Under the pieces are notes generated by a model. That model was not told the DNA's origin. It ran no database searches and worked only from the letters and a program-made list of their open reading frames with translations. Positions 1-8,200 of a stretch of 28,494 bases of DNA are shown here, in pieces. The position numbers and the translations under genes were made by a program. Every line of letters begins with the position of its first letter. The first letter of the stretch is position 1. The stretch is taken from positions 1 through 28,494 of the forward strand of contig JAIPFU010000009.1 of assembly GCA_021736505.1 (NCBI GenBank), in the 5' to 3' direction. The stretch comes from Spirochaetia bacterium. GTDB taxonomy: Bacteria > Spirochaetota > Spirochaetia > PWKH01.

Positions 1-136
1 ATTTTTTCTCCGATGTGGATTTTTTCTCCGATGTGGATTTTTTCTCCGATGTGGATTTTTTCTCCGATGTGGATTTTTTCTCCGATGTGGATTTTTTCTC
101 CGATGTGGATTTTTTCTCCGATGTGGATTTTTTCTC
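1..136. repeat. 18-bp tandem repeat array A (7 full copies plus a partial)
   Basis: Seven identical copies of ATTTTTTCTCCGATGTGG run from 1 to 126, and a partial copy continues to about 139. The array reaches the window edge, so its true copy number is unknown. It lies inside the minus-strand histidine kinase gene and is read there as the six-residue unit EKKSTS. Because 18 is a multiple of three, copy-number change would lengthen or shorten the protein without shifting frame. Confidence 0.97.
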
Positions 137-2206
137 CGAGACGTTTTCCACATTCGAGACGTTTTCCACATTCGAGACGTTTTCCACATTCGAGACGTTT
201 TCCACATTCGAGACGTTTTCCACATTGATGTTGTTGAGGAAGGGAAGCTCTTTTTCGGGGATACAGGTATGGGAATCTATGGAATAAAAGGGTATTTTCC
301 AAAAATCCGTCGCTGATTTGATTTCATCAACGGTTGCTTCTTCTGCATCCAGGCTTATGATTCTAAAGGCTGTTTCATGGGCAGAGAGCAATTGTTCAGC
401 TTTCCTCAGGGCTCCTTCGTCCGCCTGGGGAAGTGCAAATGGTATTTTAACCGTAAAGCGGCTTCCTTTTTCCGGCTCACTGTTTACGGTGATGGAGCCG
501 TGCATAAGTGTGCAGAGATTTTTGCAAATCGGCAAGCCCAGTCCTGAACCCCTGTTACTGCTGATGGAGGTGTCATCAATTTGGTAAAAGGGTTCAAAAA
601 TTCGATCCTGCTCACTTTTCGGAATCCCAGGGCCGGTATCTTCTACGGAAATTGATACATTAACTGTATTTATTTTATAGCTTTGAACTCGGACACTAAT
701 CTTGATGCCCCCTGAATCTGTAAACTTGACGGCGTTGCCGAAAAGGTTGCAGATTATCTGGCTTAGAAAAGAGGGATCTCCTATGATTTCTCCAGGAATA
801 GCCGGGCTGAAATCAAGGCTCAGGGATAAATTCTTTTCTTCCATGGAGGTCTTTAAGCCTGTTAAACAGTTTTTTAGAAGTTTTTCCAAGGAAAATCCCT
901 GTTTCTTCAGTTCAACTTTTCCGGCTTCTATGCGGGAGAAATCAAGAATGTCCTTTACAAGGGTAAGGAGCAGATCACTGCTGCTTCGTATAATATCTGA
1001 ATATCGGTGCTGGGTTTCATTAAGTTCCGTATTCTGGAGCATCCTGCTGATTCCGACAATGGAATGGATTGAAGTACGTATTTCATGGCTGATTTTAGCG
1101 AGAAAGCTGGTAATTTCCTTCTTAGCCCGTTCAGATTCGGCGCTGTAGGTCTCTGCCTGGATGATGGTTTCCTGCAGCCTCTTCTCCTTCTCAATGCGGT
1201 ATAGTACCTCCCCGATATTATGGGTAAAGAATTGCAGCAGCTGCCTTTCTTCCAGCTTCCACTCCATGGTCTTGGAAAGGGAATCAAAACCCATAAAACC
1301 GAAGTTCTTATTACTACCGATAATTGGAATAATCAGGACGGATTGTATTTTTCTGGACTGAAGAATGTCCTTCTCATGTTTCCAGGAATTCGGGAGTTCT
1401 TCTGTGCTGTTTATGTAAACTTCTTTTCCTTCCTTCAGTGTACAAATCCACGCGGCAAAAATATTCACAGGGAGATTCTGCATTGCTTCTTTATCTGCAG
1501 GAATTCCCGGGCGACACCATTCATGGGTATTGCTCATCTCGGATTCATCTTCAGTGTACTGGAAAATATAAGCCCGGTCCGCCTTGGAGAAGTCCCCTAG
1601 GGTTTTTACCGTTTCATGCAGGATATCGTCCAGTGATTCAGCATTTGAGCTGAAGAGCTGGGATGAAAGGTTGAAAAGGAGCATTTCAAAATCTGCTTTT
1701 CGTTTCAGGTCATTCTGGAGTGAAGTTATTTCTGCTAAAGTTTCGGTATGTGCTGCTGTTTCGGTCTTCTTTTCGCTGTCATCTTCCTCTGGCTGCTGTT
1801 TCTCTCCGATTGCATCATAGAACACAGTAGCGAAAAACTGATTTCCCACGGGGTAAGCATTTACATGGTACCATCTGGATAAGGGTACAGAGTATTGTTT
1901 ACAAGTATATTTACCGCCGTTTTTTACCAGGCTTGCATACATGGATATCAAATTTGGGTATTCATGTAGTTCAGGAAGAATCTCAAGCGCCCGTTTGCCG
2001 ATGAGCTCCTCTTTTTTAAGACCAGCGATTTTTTCAAAGGAGGGGTTTACATCAATGAAGATGCAGTCTATTGGCTTCCCCTGCTGATCAAACACTATTT
2101 TATGATAGGCATAACCGAAGGGTGCGTATGTGATACTATCTTTGTAAAACGTATTTTTCAAAAGAACACCCCGGAGCGGCATGCTGTGTTTAAGAAAATT
2201 TTGCAT
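1..2206 (-). CDS. PAS-GAF sensor histidine kinase with repeat-rich C-terminal region (3' end outside window)
   Basis: Minus-strand frame open from about 2206 to base 1, 735 residues visible. In order: a PAS-like domain (about 30-132), an acidic linker, a GAF domain (about 170-340) and a HisKA domain with motif SHEIRTS (phospho-acceptor His374). The ATPase domain has an N box (NLFGNAVKF) and G boxes DTGPG and GSGLGL. A short segment after the ATPase resembles the start of a degenerate receiver (about 600-660). From residue 661 the protein is pure repeat: NVENVS five times, then EKKSTS. The GAF domain resembles that of the hybrid kinase at 5218 (shared THEWC/TFEWC region). The ATG at 2206 lacks a good ribosome site; an ATT codon 8 nt after a GGAG is an alternative. 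It is third in a minus-strand operon with the upstream regulator and kinase. Without the 3' end, a true receiver after the repeats cannot be excluded. Confidence 0.9.
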   Translation of the reverse strand, partial: MQNFLKHSMPLRGVLLKNTFYKDSITYAPFGYAYHKIVFDQQGKPIDCIFIDVNPSFEKIAGLKKEELIGKRALEILPELHEYPNLISMYASLVKNGGKYTCKQYSVPLSRWYHVNAYPVGNQFFATVFYDAIGEKQQPEEDDSEKKTETAAHTETLAEITSLQNDLKRKADFEMLLFNLSSQLFSSNAESLDDILHETVKTLGDFSKADRAYIFQYTEDESEMSNTHEWCRPGIPADKEAMQNLPVNIFAAWICTLKEGKEVYINSTEELPNSWKHEKDILQSRKIQSVLIIPIIGSNKNFGFMGFDSLSKTMEWKLEERQLLQFFTHNIGEVLYRIEKEKRLQETIIQAETYSAESERAKKEITSFLAKISHEIRTSIHSIVGISRMLQNTELNETQHRYSDIIRSSSDLLLTLVKDILDFSRIEAGKVELKKQGFSLEKLLKNCLTGLKTSMEEKNLSLSLDFSPAIPGEIIGDPSFLSQIICNLFGNAVKFTDSGGIKISVRVQSYKINTVNVSISVEDTGPGIPKSEQDRIFEPFYQIDDTSISSNRGSGLGLPICKNLCTLMHGSITVNSEPEKGSRFTVKIPFALPQADEGALRKAEQLLSAHETAFRIISLDAEEATVDEIKSATDFWKIPFYSIDSHTCIPEKELPFLNNINVENVSNVENVSNVENVSNVENVSNVENVSEKKSTSEKKSTSEKKSTSEKKSTSEKKSTSEKKSTSEKKSTSEKK
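137..226. repeat. 18-bp tandem repeat array B (5 exact copies)
   Basis: Five identical copies of CGAGACGTTTTCCACATT. On the minus strand they encode NVENVS five times, at residues 661-690 of the kinase. The minus strand of this unit shares the core ATGTGGA and a following TCTC with the plus strand of array A. The two arrays therefore look like diverged copies placed in opposite orientation. Confidence 0.97.
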
Positions 2207-2269
2207 GCTGTATGCATCAATCTGCTGGACTCCATGTAAAAATCATCACTCTTTAAAATAGAATAATAA

Positions 2270-2908
2270 TTAGGATAATCCCCAGGAAAGACCTATTCGT
2301 ATCAATTCAGCAAGATTTTTTACATGAAGCTTCTCCATGAGCCGGGTTTTATATGTGCTTACAGATTTTGGAGAAATGTTCATGGTAAAAGAGATCTCTT
2401 TTATGGTAAGTCCTTTGCATATATGGGTAAAGACTGTTAGTTCCTGGGATGAGAGAAGATCTTTTTCGGGAGGAGGCGTAAGCGGTTCTTTTGCGTTCTG
2501 CTTGAAAAGAAGCTCCCGGGTTTTGTTGGAAATATATATGCCGCCATGGGCTACTGAAGTAATGGCCTGAATCAGGGTTTCCCGGCTGCAGTTTTTTGTG
2601 AGATAGCCCTTGGCTCCGGCGCTGATGGCTTGCTGAGCATATGATTCTTCGGGGTAAACGGTTAAAAAAATGACTGCAGGCGCATTTGGCTGGTCCAGAA
2701 TTTGCGTCAGCACTTCCATTCCGGTGATATCGGGCATTGAAATATCCAAGAGCAGGACATCCAGATTCTGAAGTCGAGAATACTCTGAAAGGAATTTTGT
2801 TCCTCCGGAAAAGTCGGCTGTAACTTCAATATCAGGGATATCTTCCAGTAATGTTTTTAAGCCCGTACGGACTAATTGATGGTCATCTACAATTGCAACG
2901 GATATCAT
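2270..2908 (-). CDS. NarL/FixJ-family response regulator
   Basis: 212 residues, the usual length for the family. The N-terminal receiver has the acidic pair Asp8-Asp9, the phospho-acceptor Asp55 (LLLDISMPD), Thr83 and Lys105 (YLTKN). The C-terminal LuxR-type helix-turn-helix (about 148-208) contains the GLTIKEISFTMNISPKSVSTY segment. All residues needed for phosphorylation are present, so it is probably an active transcription factor. GGGG lies about 6 nt before the ATG. It sits between two histidine kinase genes on the same strand, 63 bp after one and 63 bp before the other, so one or both kinases are its likely partners. Target genes are unknown. Confidence 0.95.
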   Translation of the reverse strand: MISVAIVDDHQLVRTGLKTLLEDIPDIEVTADFSGGTKFLSEYSRLQNLDVLLLDISMPDITGMEVLTQILDQPNAPAVIFLTVYPEESYAQQAISAGAKGYLTKNCSRETLIQAITSVAHGGIYISNKTRELLFKQNAKEPLTPPPEKDLLSSQELTVFTHICKGLTIKEISFTMNISPKSVSTYKTRLMEKLHVKNLAELIRIGLSWGLS

Positions 2909-2971
2909 TTTTTAACCCCATTTCAGGTATTTTAGTGTTTTTCTATAAAAATATCAACTCTACTTAATACA

Positions 2972-4135
2972 TTAAGCGTTTTTCTTGAACCTTAGCAGAT
3001 TGAGGGTGAAACAGCCTTCGGTTTTAAGCTTACTGTCAATCACAAGGCTGCAGTCCTGCATCCGTAAAAACCATGAAGTGGCTGAAAGGACAAAACCGAC
3101 GGTATCTATACCGATATCTGCATCGGGAGATGCCCCCCAATTCCCCTGAACCGCGGCGTCGGATAAACGGGGATCGATGGGAGTGCCAGTATAGCATATG
3201 CTCATCCTGACTGACTGTTTTTTAACTGCTGTACTGATATTTATGGTACTTCCGCTGTCTCCTAACGCTGCGGCAAGGGACAAGAGGTTCTGCAGAACAG
3301 TGCTCAGAATCTCAGAATCCCCGAGGATAAGGACATCCTGCTCGTTGTTCCACTTTATACTGATACCTTTCTTCTCTGCTGTGAGAAGGATGCTTGCTGC
3401 TGACTCATCCTGGACAGATGCTATAACCTCATCCAGGGACAGGATGCTTCGGTTGAAATTCGTATTTCCATAGATATCATGAGACACATACTGAAGGTTT
3501 TTCAGGAGGAGTTCTCCCTTAAGAAAAATAGCATACAGTTCCTCCAGCATCGGCGTGATTTGATCCGGAAGCAGGCCTTTATATTTTGTTTGCAGGAGGG
3601 TGAGAAAGCTGTGGAATGCACTATAGGGAGTGCGCAGATCATGGGTTATTACACGGATTACGCTGTTTTTTCTGATAAGCTGTTCTTTAAGCTGATCAAT
3701 TTCCTGCTGAAGCTTTTTTACTGATGGAGATGTTTCGATTTCCGGACTCTCTTCCATCATGCTTAGCATAATTTTTCTTTCATGGGGAGATGGATCTTCT
3801 TGGTGTCCATCATTGCTTTCTTTATTATTACCTCCGCAATGGAAAGGAACTGCAGAAAATAGATACTCTTTACCGTTCTCTGCCTCAACTGTTGCTGCCG
3901 CTGCTGTATCAGAATTGACAACAGAACTGATTATGTCAGCAATTTCCGGAACGTGAGGAAAGTGAGGAAAGTCAGAAACGTGAGAAAAGACGTCCCCTTC
4001 CTGCTCAGTTTTGAAGGCAGAGCTGAGGGAATCAAGCATCCTGCGGCTTTCACTGTTGTCTGACAGTATGTTTCCCCCGCTGTCAATTATGATATAGCCC
4101 AGAGCTATGGTTTTTGTTTTTTTTCGATGTTTCAT
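2972..4135 (-). CDS. Sensor histidine kinase with degenerate ATP-binding domain
   Basis: 387 residues, no membrane segment seen. The N-terminal part (about 8-100) looks PAS-like (GYIIIDSGGNILSDN). A coiled coil at about 138-160 leads into a HisKA-type helix with RVITHDLRTPYSAF, giving phospho-acceptor His165. In the ATPase region the N box reads QNLLSLAAAL, with Leu286 where the Mg-binding Asn is expected. The DxGxG box is replaced by CYTGTPIDP, and no GxGLGL box is visible. The fold seems kept but ATP binding is doubtful. It may act as a phosphatase, as a phospho-acceptor for another kinase, or as a regulator of its operon partners. Residues 51-63 contain a small FPHFPHVPE repeat from 9-bp DNA duplications. 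It is first in the operon; the ribosome site (GAGTGAGA) is weak. Confidence 0.88.
   Translation of the reverse strand: MKHRKKTKTIALGYIIIDSGGNILSDNSESRRMLDSLSSAFKTEQEGDVFSHVSDFPHFPHVPEIADIISSVVNSDTAAAATVEAENGKEYLFSAVPFHCGGNNKESNDGHQEDPSPHERKIMLSMMEESPEIETSPSVKKLQQEIDQLKEQLIRKNSVIRVITHDLRTPYSAFHSFLTLLQTKYKGLLPDQITPMLEELYAIFLKGELLLKNLQYVSHDIYGNTNFNRSILSLDEVIASVQDESAASILLTAEKKGISIKWNNEQDVLILGDSEILSTVLQNLLSLAAALGDSGSTINISTAVKKQSVRMSICYTGTPIDPRLSDAAVQGNWGASPDADIGIDTVGFVLSATSWFLRMQDCSLVIDSKLKTEGCFTLNLLRFKKNA
3949..3984. repeat. Four tandem 9-bp units inside the kinase gene
   Basis: GAACGTGAG, GAAAGTGAG, GAAAGTCAG and AAACGTGAG follow one another with no gap. They are in frame and give the His/Pro/Phe-rich three-residue repeat in the linker of the minus-strand kinase. 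Confidence 0.85.
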
Positions 4136-4823
4136 TTATCTCACTCTAAAGCGGTTTTTTTTCTGCGAACAAAATTGCTTCAGTCTGCTTTGAACTTGCA
4201 TGACTGATTTGCCTGAAATTTTGTGATCCTTTGTAAGTAGTACTTTTATTTGTATATTCCAACTATCATACTATGTATGCCATGGGCTTGTCTGTCAAGT
4301 TTTTTCCTTTCAGAGCATGTACTCTGCGAGGAAATGGGAAAATTATGGGTAATTTACATTATTTCCTACAGATAATTCGTAATAACCTACAACATGGAAC
4401 TGCAATTCTGTTAGATAATGCAATTAGTAAAAAAAATCAATAAATAAAAATGGTGGAAGAGTTGAACCGGTACCTTACATGGTAATTATTTTTCAGACTT
4501 TGGAGCTGAGCAGCTGTCCCTGAACAGCCGAACGTGCTGCTCCAACAGTGAATACTGCAAATTAAAACCGTAAAGTGTGGTAAATTAATACAGTATGAAA
4601 AGTGTAAAAGATTTGATCATTTGGCAGATAAATACCATCCCCTTCCCCTGGCTGCCGGTTTCAAACTCTTCCATCTTTATTTTTTGTGAAAACTTCATAT
4701 CAAACGGGAAAAATACGAAAGTATTCATACATATCCGTGAGGTTTTACGATACCCTGTTTACAATTAAATAAAAAATTCACCGGAAAGGCTACAAGCTAT
4801 AATTGAATTTTTTGGATAGAAAT
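4136..4823. other. Intergenic region of about 690 bp
   Basis: AT-rich spacer between the minus-strand kinase operon and the plus-strand signalling genes, so it should hold divergent promoters. No coding frame with a convincing ribosome site was found. It contains the inverted repeat at 4454-4673 and a small perfect hairpin AATAC-GAAA-GTATT at 4712-4725. No promoter could be assigned with confidence. Confidence 0.7.
4454..4673. repeat. Divergent inverted repeat pair, about 180 bp apart
   Basis: Left arm TGGAAGAGTTGAACCGG (4454-4470). Right arm CCGGTTTCAAACTCTTCCA (4655-4673), whose reverse complement matches the left arm except for two single-base insertions. Weaker similarity extends outward (A-rich then ATGG) and inward (ATGGTAATTATT against ATGGTATTTATC). 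This could be the ends of a small non-autonomous element or two binding sites; no target duplication was identified. Confidence 0.6.
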
Positions 4824-5123
4824 ATGATATTTAAAAAGAGAAGGGGAAAACGGGGGAAAACCCATCTTGTTTCTGTAGAAATCACCAATAGCTGTGACCA
4901 TCATATTCTTGTGCTGAATCAGCTGACAGTGAATTATGGAGACTCCCGGGTGATCCATCGCTTTACACTGGATGCGCAAATGAGCAGAAGTATAGATATT
5001 CCTGAAAACAGTGAAGTCTATGTGTGGTACAAAGACAGCATTCTGCGGCATATACACATACGCGAAGATCATCCGAATGGTATGAAGCTGCGCATCGATC
5101 CTGAAGGTTCGAGCGCCGAATAA
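4824..5123 (+). CDS. Small hypothetical protein, probably beta-rich
   Basis: 99 residues from the ATG at 4824; TTG starts at 4803 or 4812 would add a few residues. The N-terminus is very basic (KKRRGKRGK). The rest alternates hydrophobic and polar residues, as in a beta-sandwich (VSVEITNSCDHHILVLNQ, SEVYVWYKDSILRHIHI). No signal peptide, membrane segment or family motif was recognised. It lies 94 bp before the hybrid kinase on the same strand and may share its transcript. The ribosome site is weak whichever start is used. The bulky composition and the fit to the gap support a real gene, but it could be spurious. Confidence 0.55.
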   Translation: MIFKKRRGKRGKTHLVSVEITNSCDHHILVLNQLTVNYGDSRVIHRFTLDAQMSRSIDIPENSEVYVWYKDSILRHIHIREDHPNGMKLRIDPEGSSAE

Positions 5124-5144
5124 AACCGCAAAGGAATTGCTGTG

Positions 5145-5184
5145 AAGAATTATGCTGTTCTAGTGTTTTCTGGGGATAATTCTT
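5145..5184. promoter_or_regulatory. 9-bp perfect inverted repeat before the hybrid kinase
   Basis: AAGAATTAT (5145-5153) and ATAATTCTT (5176-5184) are perfect inverted copies 22 nt apart, ending 33 nt before the start codon at 5218. They could be operator half-sites or an RNA stem in the leader. There is no T-tract, so a terminator is unlikely. Confidence 0.4.
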
Positions 5185-5217
5185 ATAAATTAGGTAATAA
5201 AAAAAGTAAGGGCATCC

Positions 5218-8200
5218 ATGGATACATTTGAAAAAAAAGTTGAAAGCCTGCATCAGAACCAGTCCCTCTTGGCAGAAGTAGCTTTGCATTTGAATGATAC
5301 AGTAGTTTTTCAAGAAAAAGTTGACCATATCCTGCAGCAGGTGGGAAATCGCCTGCGTGTCAGCCGTACCTATATTTTTGAACATGATTTCAAGAACAGA
5401 ACAACAAATAACACATTTGAATGGTGTGCACCGGAGATAGCTGCGCAGAAGGACGAACTGCAGGGCATCCCCTTTGATATGATAGGCGAGTGGCTGGATA
5501 TGCTGGAGAATGACGGTATTATCTACTCCGAAAATATACAGGAGCTGCCTGAAAATATCAGGGCTATCTTGGAACCCCAAGGCATACTGTCCCTCGTCGT
5601 ATACCCGCTTATGCAGGAGGGGAGTATTTTCGGATTCATCGGCTTTGATGAATGCAGTTATCATCGCCCATGGGAACCGGAGGAGCTTGATGTCCTTAAA
5701 ATCATTGCAGGCATTATCTCATCGCAATACAAGCAGAACAGCATGCAGGAAAAGCTGATTGAGAGGGAACGTAATTTCCGTTCTTTTTTTGAGACGGTTA
5801 AGGATTTTATTTTTATTGGAGATCTCCAGGGGAACTGCATTTTTGCCAATCCGGCGGTTACGGAAAAGCTGAAATACTCTCAGGATGATGTATTATCAAT
5901 GAATATCCTTGATTTTCATCCTAAGGAGTATCAGGCTGAGGCTGAGCAGATCATAGAGGACATGTTTGCCGGGAAGCGGGAGTACTGTCCGGTACCGCTG
6001 CAGGAAAAAGGCGGCGGGCATATCCCAGTGGAGACCAGGGTGTGGTTTGGAGAATGGAATGGGGAGCAGGCATTGTTCGGAATCTCCAAGGATCTTTCTG
6101 AACAGCAGGCTTCGTTGGACCGTTTCAACAAACTTTTTCACAACAATCCCACCCCCATGGCGGTCAGCCGGGCAGATAACGGGGAATTGGTTGATGTTAA
6201 TGCCGCCTTTGAGGAGGCTGTGCAGTATACTCGGGAAGATGTTATTGGTAAAACGGCAGAGAGCTTAGGAATATTTCTTGAGCCCGAAAACCGCCGACGT
6301 TTGGGGGAGAAGCTAAAAAATAATAAAAAAATTATCAATGAGCACATGAAAATACGTAAAAGAAGCGGTGAAATCATCGACGGTATCTTTTCCGGTACCT
6401 TGATCGACAATCAGGGGGAACAGCATTTTCTGACCACCATGGTGGACATCTCTGACCGTATCCGTTGGAGCCGGCGTATTGAGCAGCAGAACAGACGGAT
6501 GGAAAATATTCTGGAAGCCACAAATGCGGGATCCTGGGAGTGGAATGTGCAGACCGGGGAGACGGTCTTTGATGAACGCTGGGCAAACTTGATTGGATAC
6601 TCACTGGAAGAGCTGGGAGAGACCACCATTGAAACCTGGGAAAATTTGGTGCATAAAGATGACGGAGAATTGAGTGAAAAGCTTTTAAAGAAGCATTTTT
6701 CCGGTGAAATCCCCTATTACTCCTGTGAATGCAGGGTCAGGCATAAAGACGGACATTATATTTGGGTGGAGGACAAAGGTAAAGTTATCGAATGGGCTGA
6801 TGACGGCACACCAGTGCTGATGTTCGGTACCCATTCCGATATAAGTGAACGCAAACGTATGGAGCATGATGTCCAGAAGGCGAAGGAACGTGCCGAATAT
6901 GCCACAAGGGTTAAATCAGATTTTCTCGCTACCATGAGTCATGAAATTCGAACTCCCATTAATACCATTATCGGCATGAATACCCTGCTGCAGCAGACGC
7001 GAATGGGTGATCAGCAGCGTCGCTATATTGATAGAATTTTCTCCGCTTCCCAGATTCTCCTGCAGACGGTTAACAATGTCCTCGATTTTTCTCAAATTGA
7101 AGCAAATAAGCTGAAAATTCAGCAGAATAGATTTTCTCTAGAACAGCTTGTCCAGGAACTGGTGAACTCCTTCTCTTCTGCGACGGCACAGAAGAGTTTG
7201 AACTTTTTTGTCTCCTTAGAACTCGACCTGCCCCTGTTCCTGCAGGGGGATTCCTTTCGACTTCTTCAAGTGCTGCAGAATCTGCTTAGTAATGCTGTGA
7301 AATTCACCTCTCAAGGAAGTGTATCTATAGATATCACGCCTATTAAATACAGCGAAGAGACAGTGCACATTCAGTTTTCCGTGAAGGACACGGGAATCGG
7401 ATTTAATCAGGAGACAAAGGACAAACTGTTTGAGGCCTTCAGTCAGGCAGAAGGCAGTATAAGTCGAAATTTTGGAGGTTCAGGCCTCGGTTTGGCAATC
7501 TGCAGGAACTTAGTAAAAATCATGGGCGGCAGCATCCATGTACAGAGCAGCCCCGGCAAGGGAAGTATGTTTCGATTGATTCTTCCCTTCAGAGTTGAGG
7601 AGAAAAAGAGCTTTACTGATAAATACCGGGAGTTGCAGTCTGAAGAGAAGCAAGTGGTCTTTGTGCAGCAGGGAGTACAGCAGGGAGTGCAGCAAGGTGC
7701 AGATGAAGATGCAATAATCAGGAATTTGCTGAAAAAATTGGAATTTGACTTTACCTTAGTTAATGCCGATGACCTGCTTCGCGATGCCGATGGAGCAGAT
7801 CCCGAAGCTGGAGAGCTTAGAATAGTACCGGATGAGTATCTGCTGGGTGATGAGGCAAACAGAGAGACAATTATCTTCATGGACTGGGAGGTACTGCAGC
7901 AGCATAAATGGATGATATCCCGATTTTCTCAAGAAGAGTGCAGATACTGTACGAAAATCATCATGGTTTCAGTGCTTCAGGATGAAACAGCCATTATCCG
8001 CGCCATGGGTGATAATCCCTTTAAAATCCTGAGAAAGCCAGTTCTGCCGGGAGCTTTGAGCAGAATTCTTAATCAGATCTATCAGAATACAGGAAGAGCA
8101 AATAAAAAGCTTCAGTCTGAAGGGCTGAGAAAAAATCAAGATTCCGGAGAAGACATAAGCTATGCAATTCTCCTTTGTGAGGATCATGAAGTTAACAGGG

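Noticed and set aside
1..226. Possible CRISPR array
   Set aside because: The 18-bp units are directly contiguous with no unique spacers, and they are coding.
13..287. Plus-strand open frames encoding MWIFSP or DVDFFS repeats
   Set aside because: They arise from reading the 18-bp array on the opposite strand. The minus-strand frame carries clear kinase domains leading into the repeats and is the real gene.
4580..4674. About 30-residue minus-strand open frame MEEFETGSQGKG...
   Set aside because: Starts inside the inverted repeat, has no ribosome site and no recognisable family. Kept only as part of the repeat finding.
4963..5664. 233-residue minus-strand open frame
   Set aside because: Antisense to the start of the hybrid kinase, Cys/His/Tyr-rich without family motifs or ribosome site.
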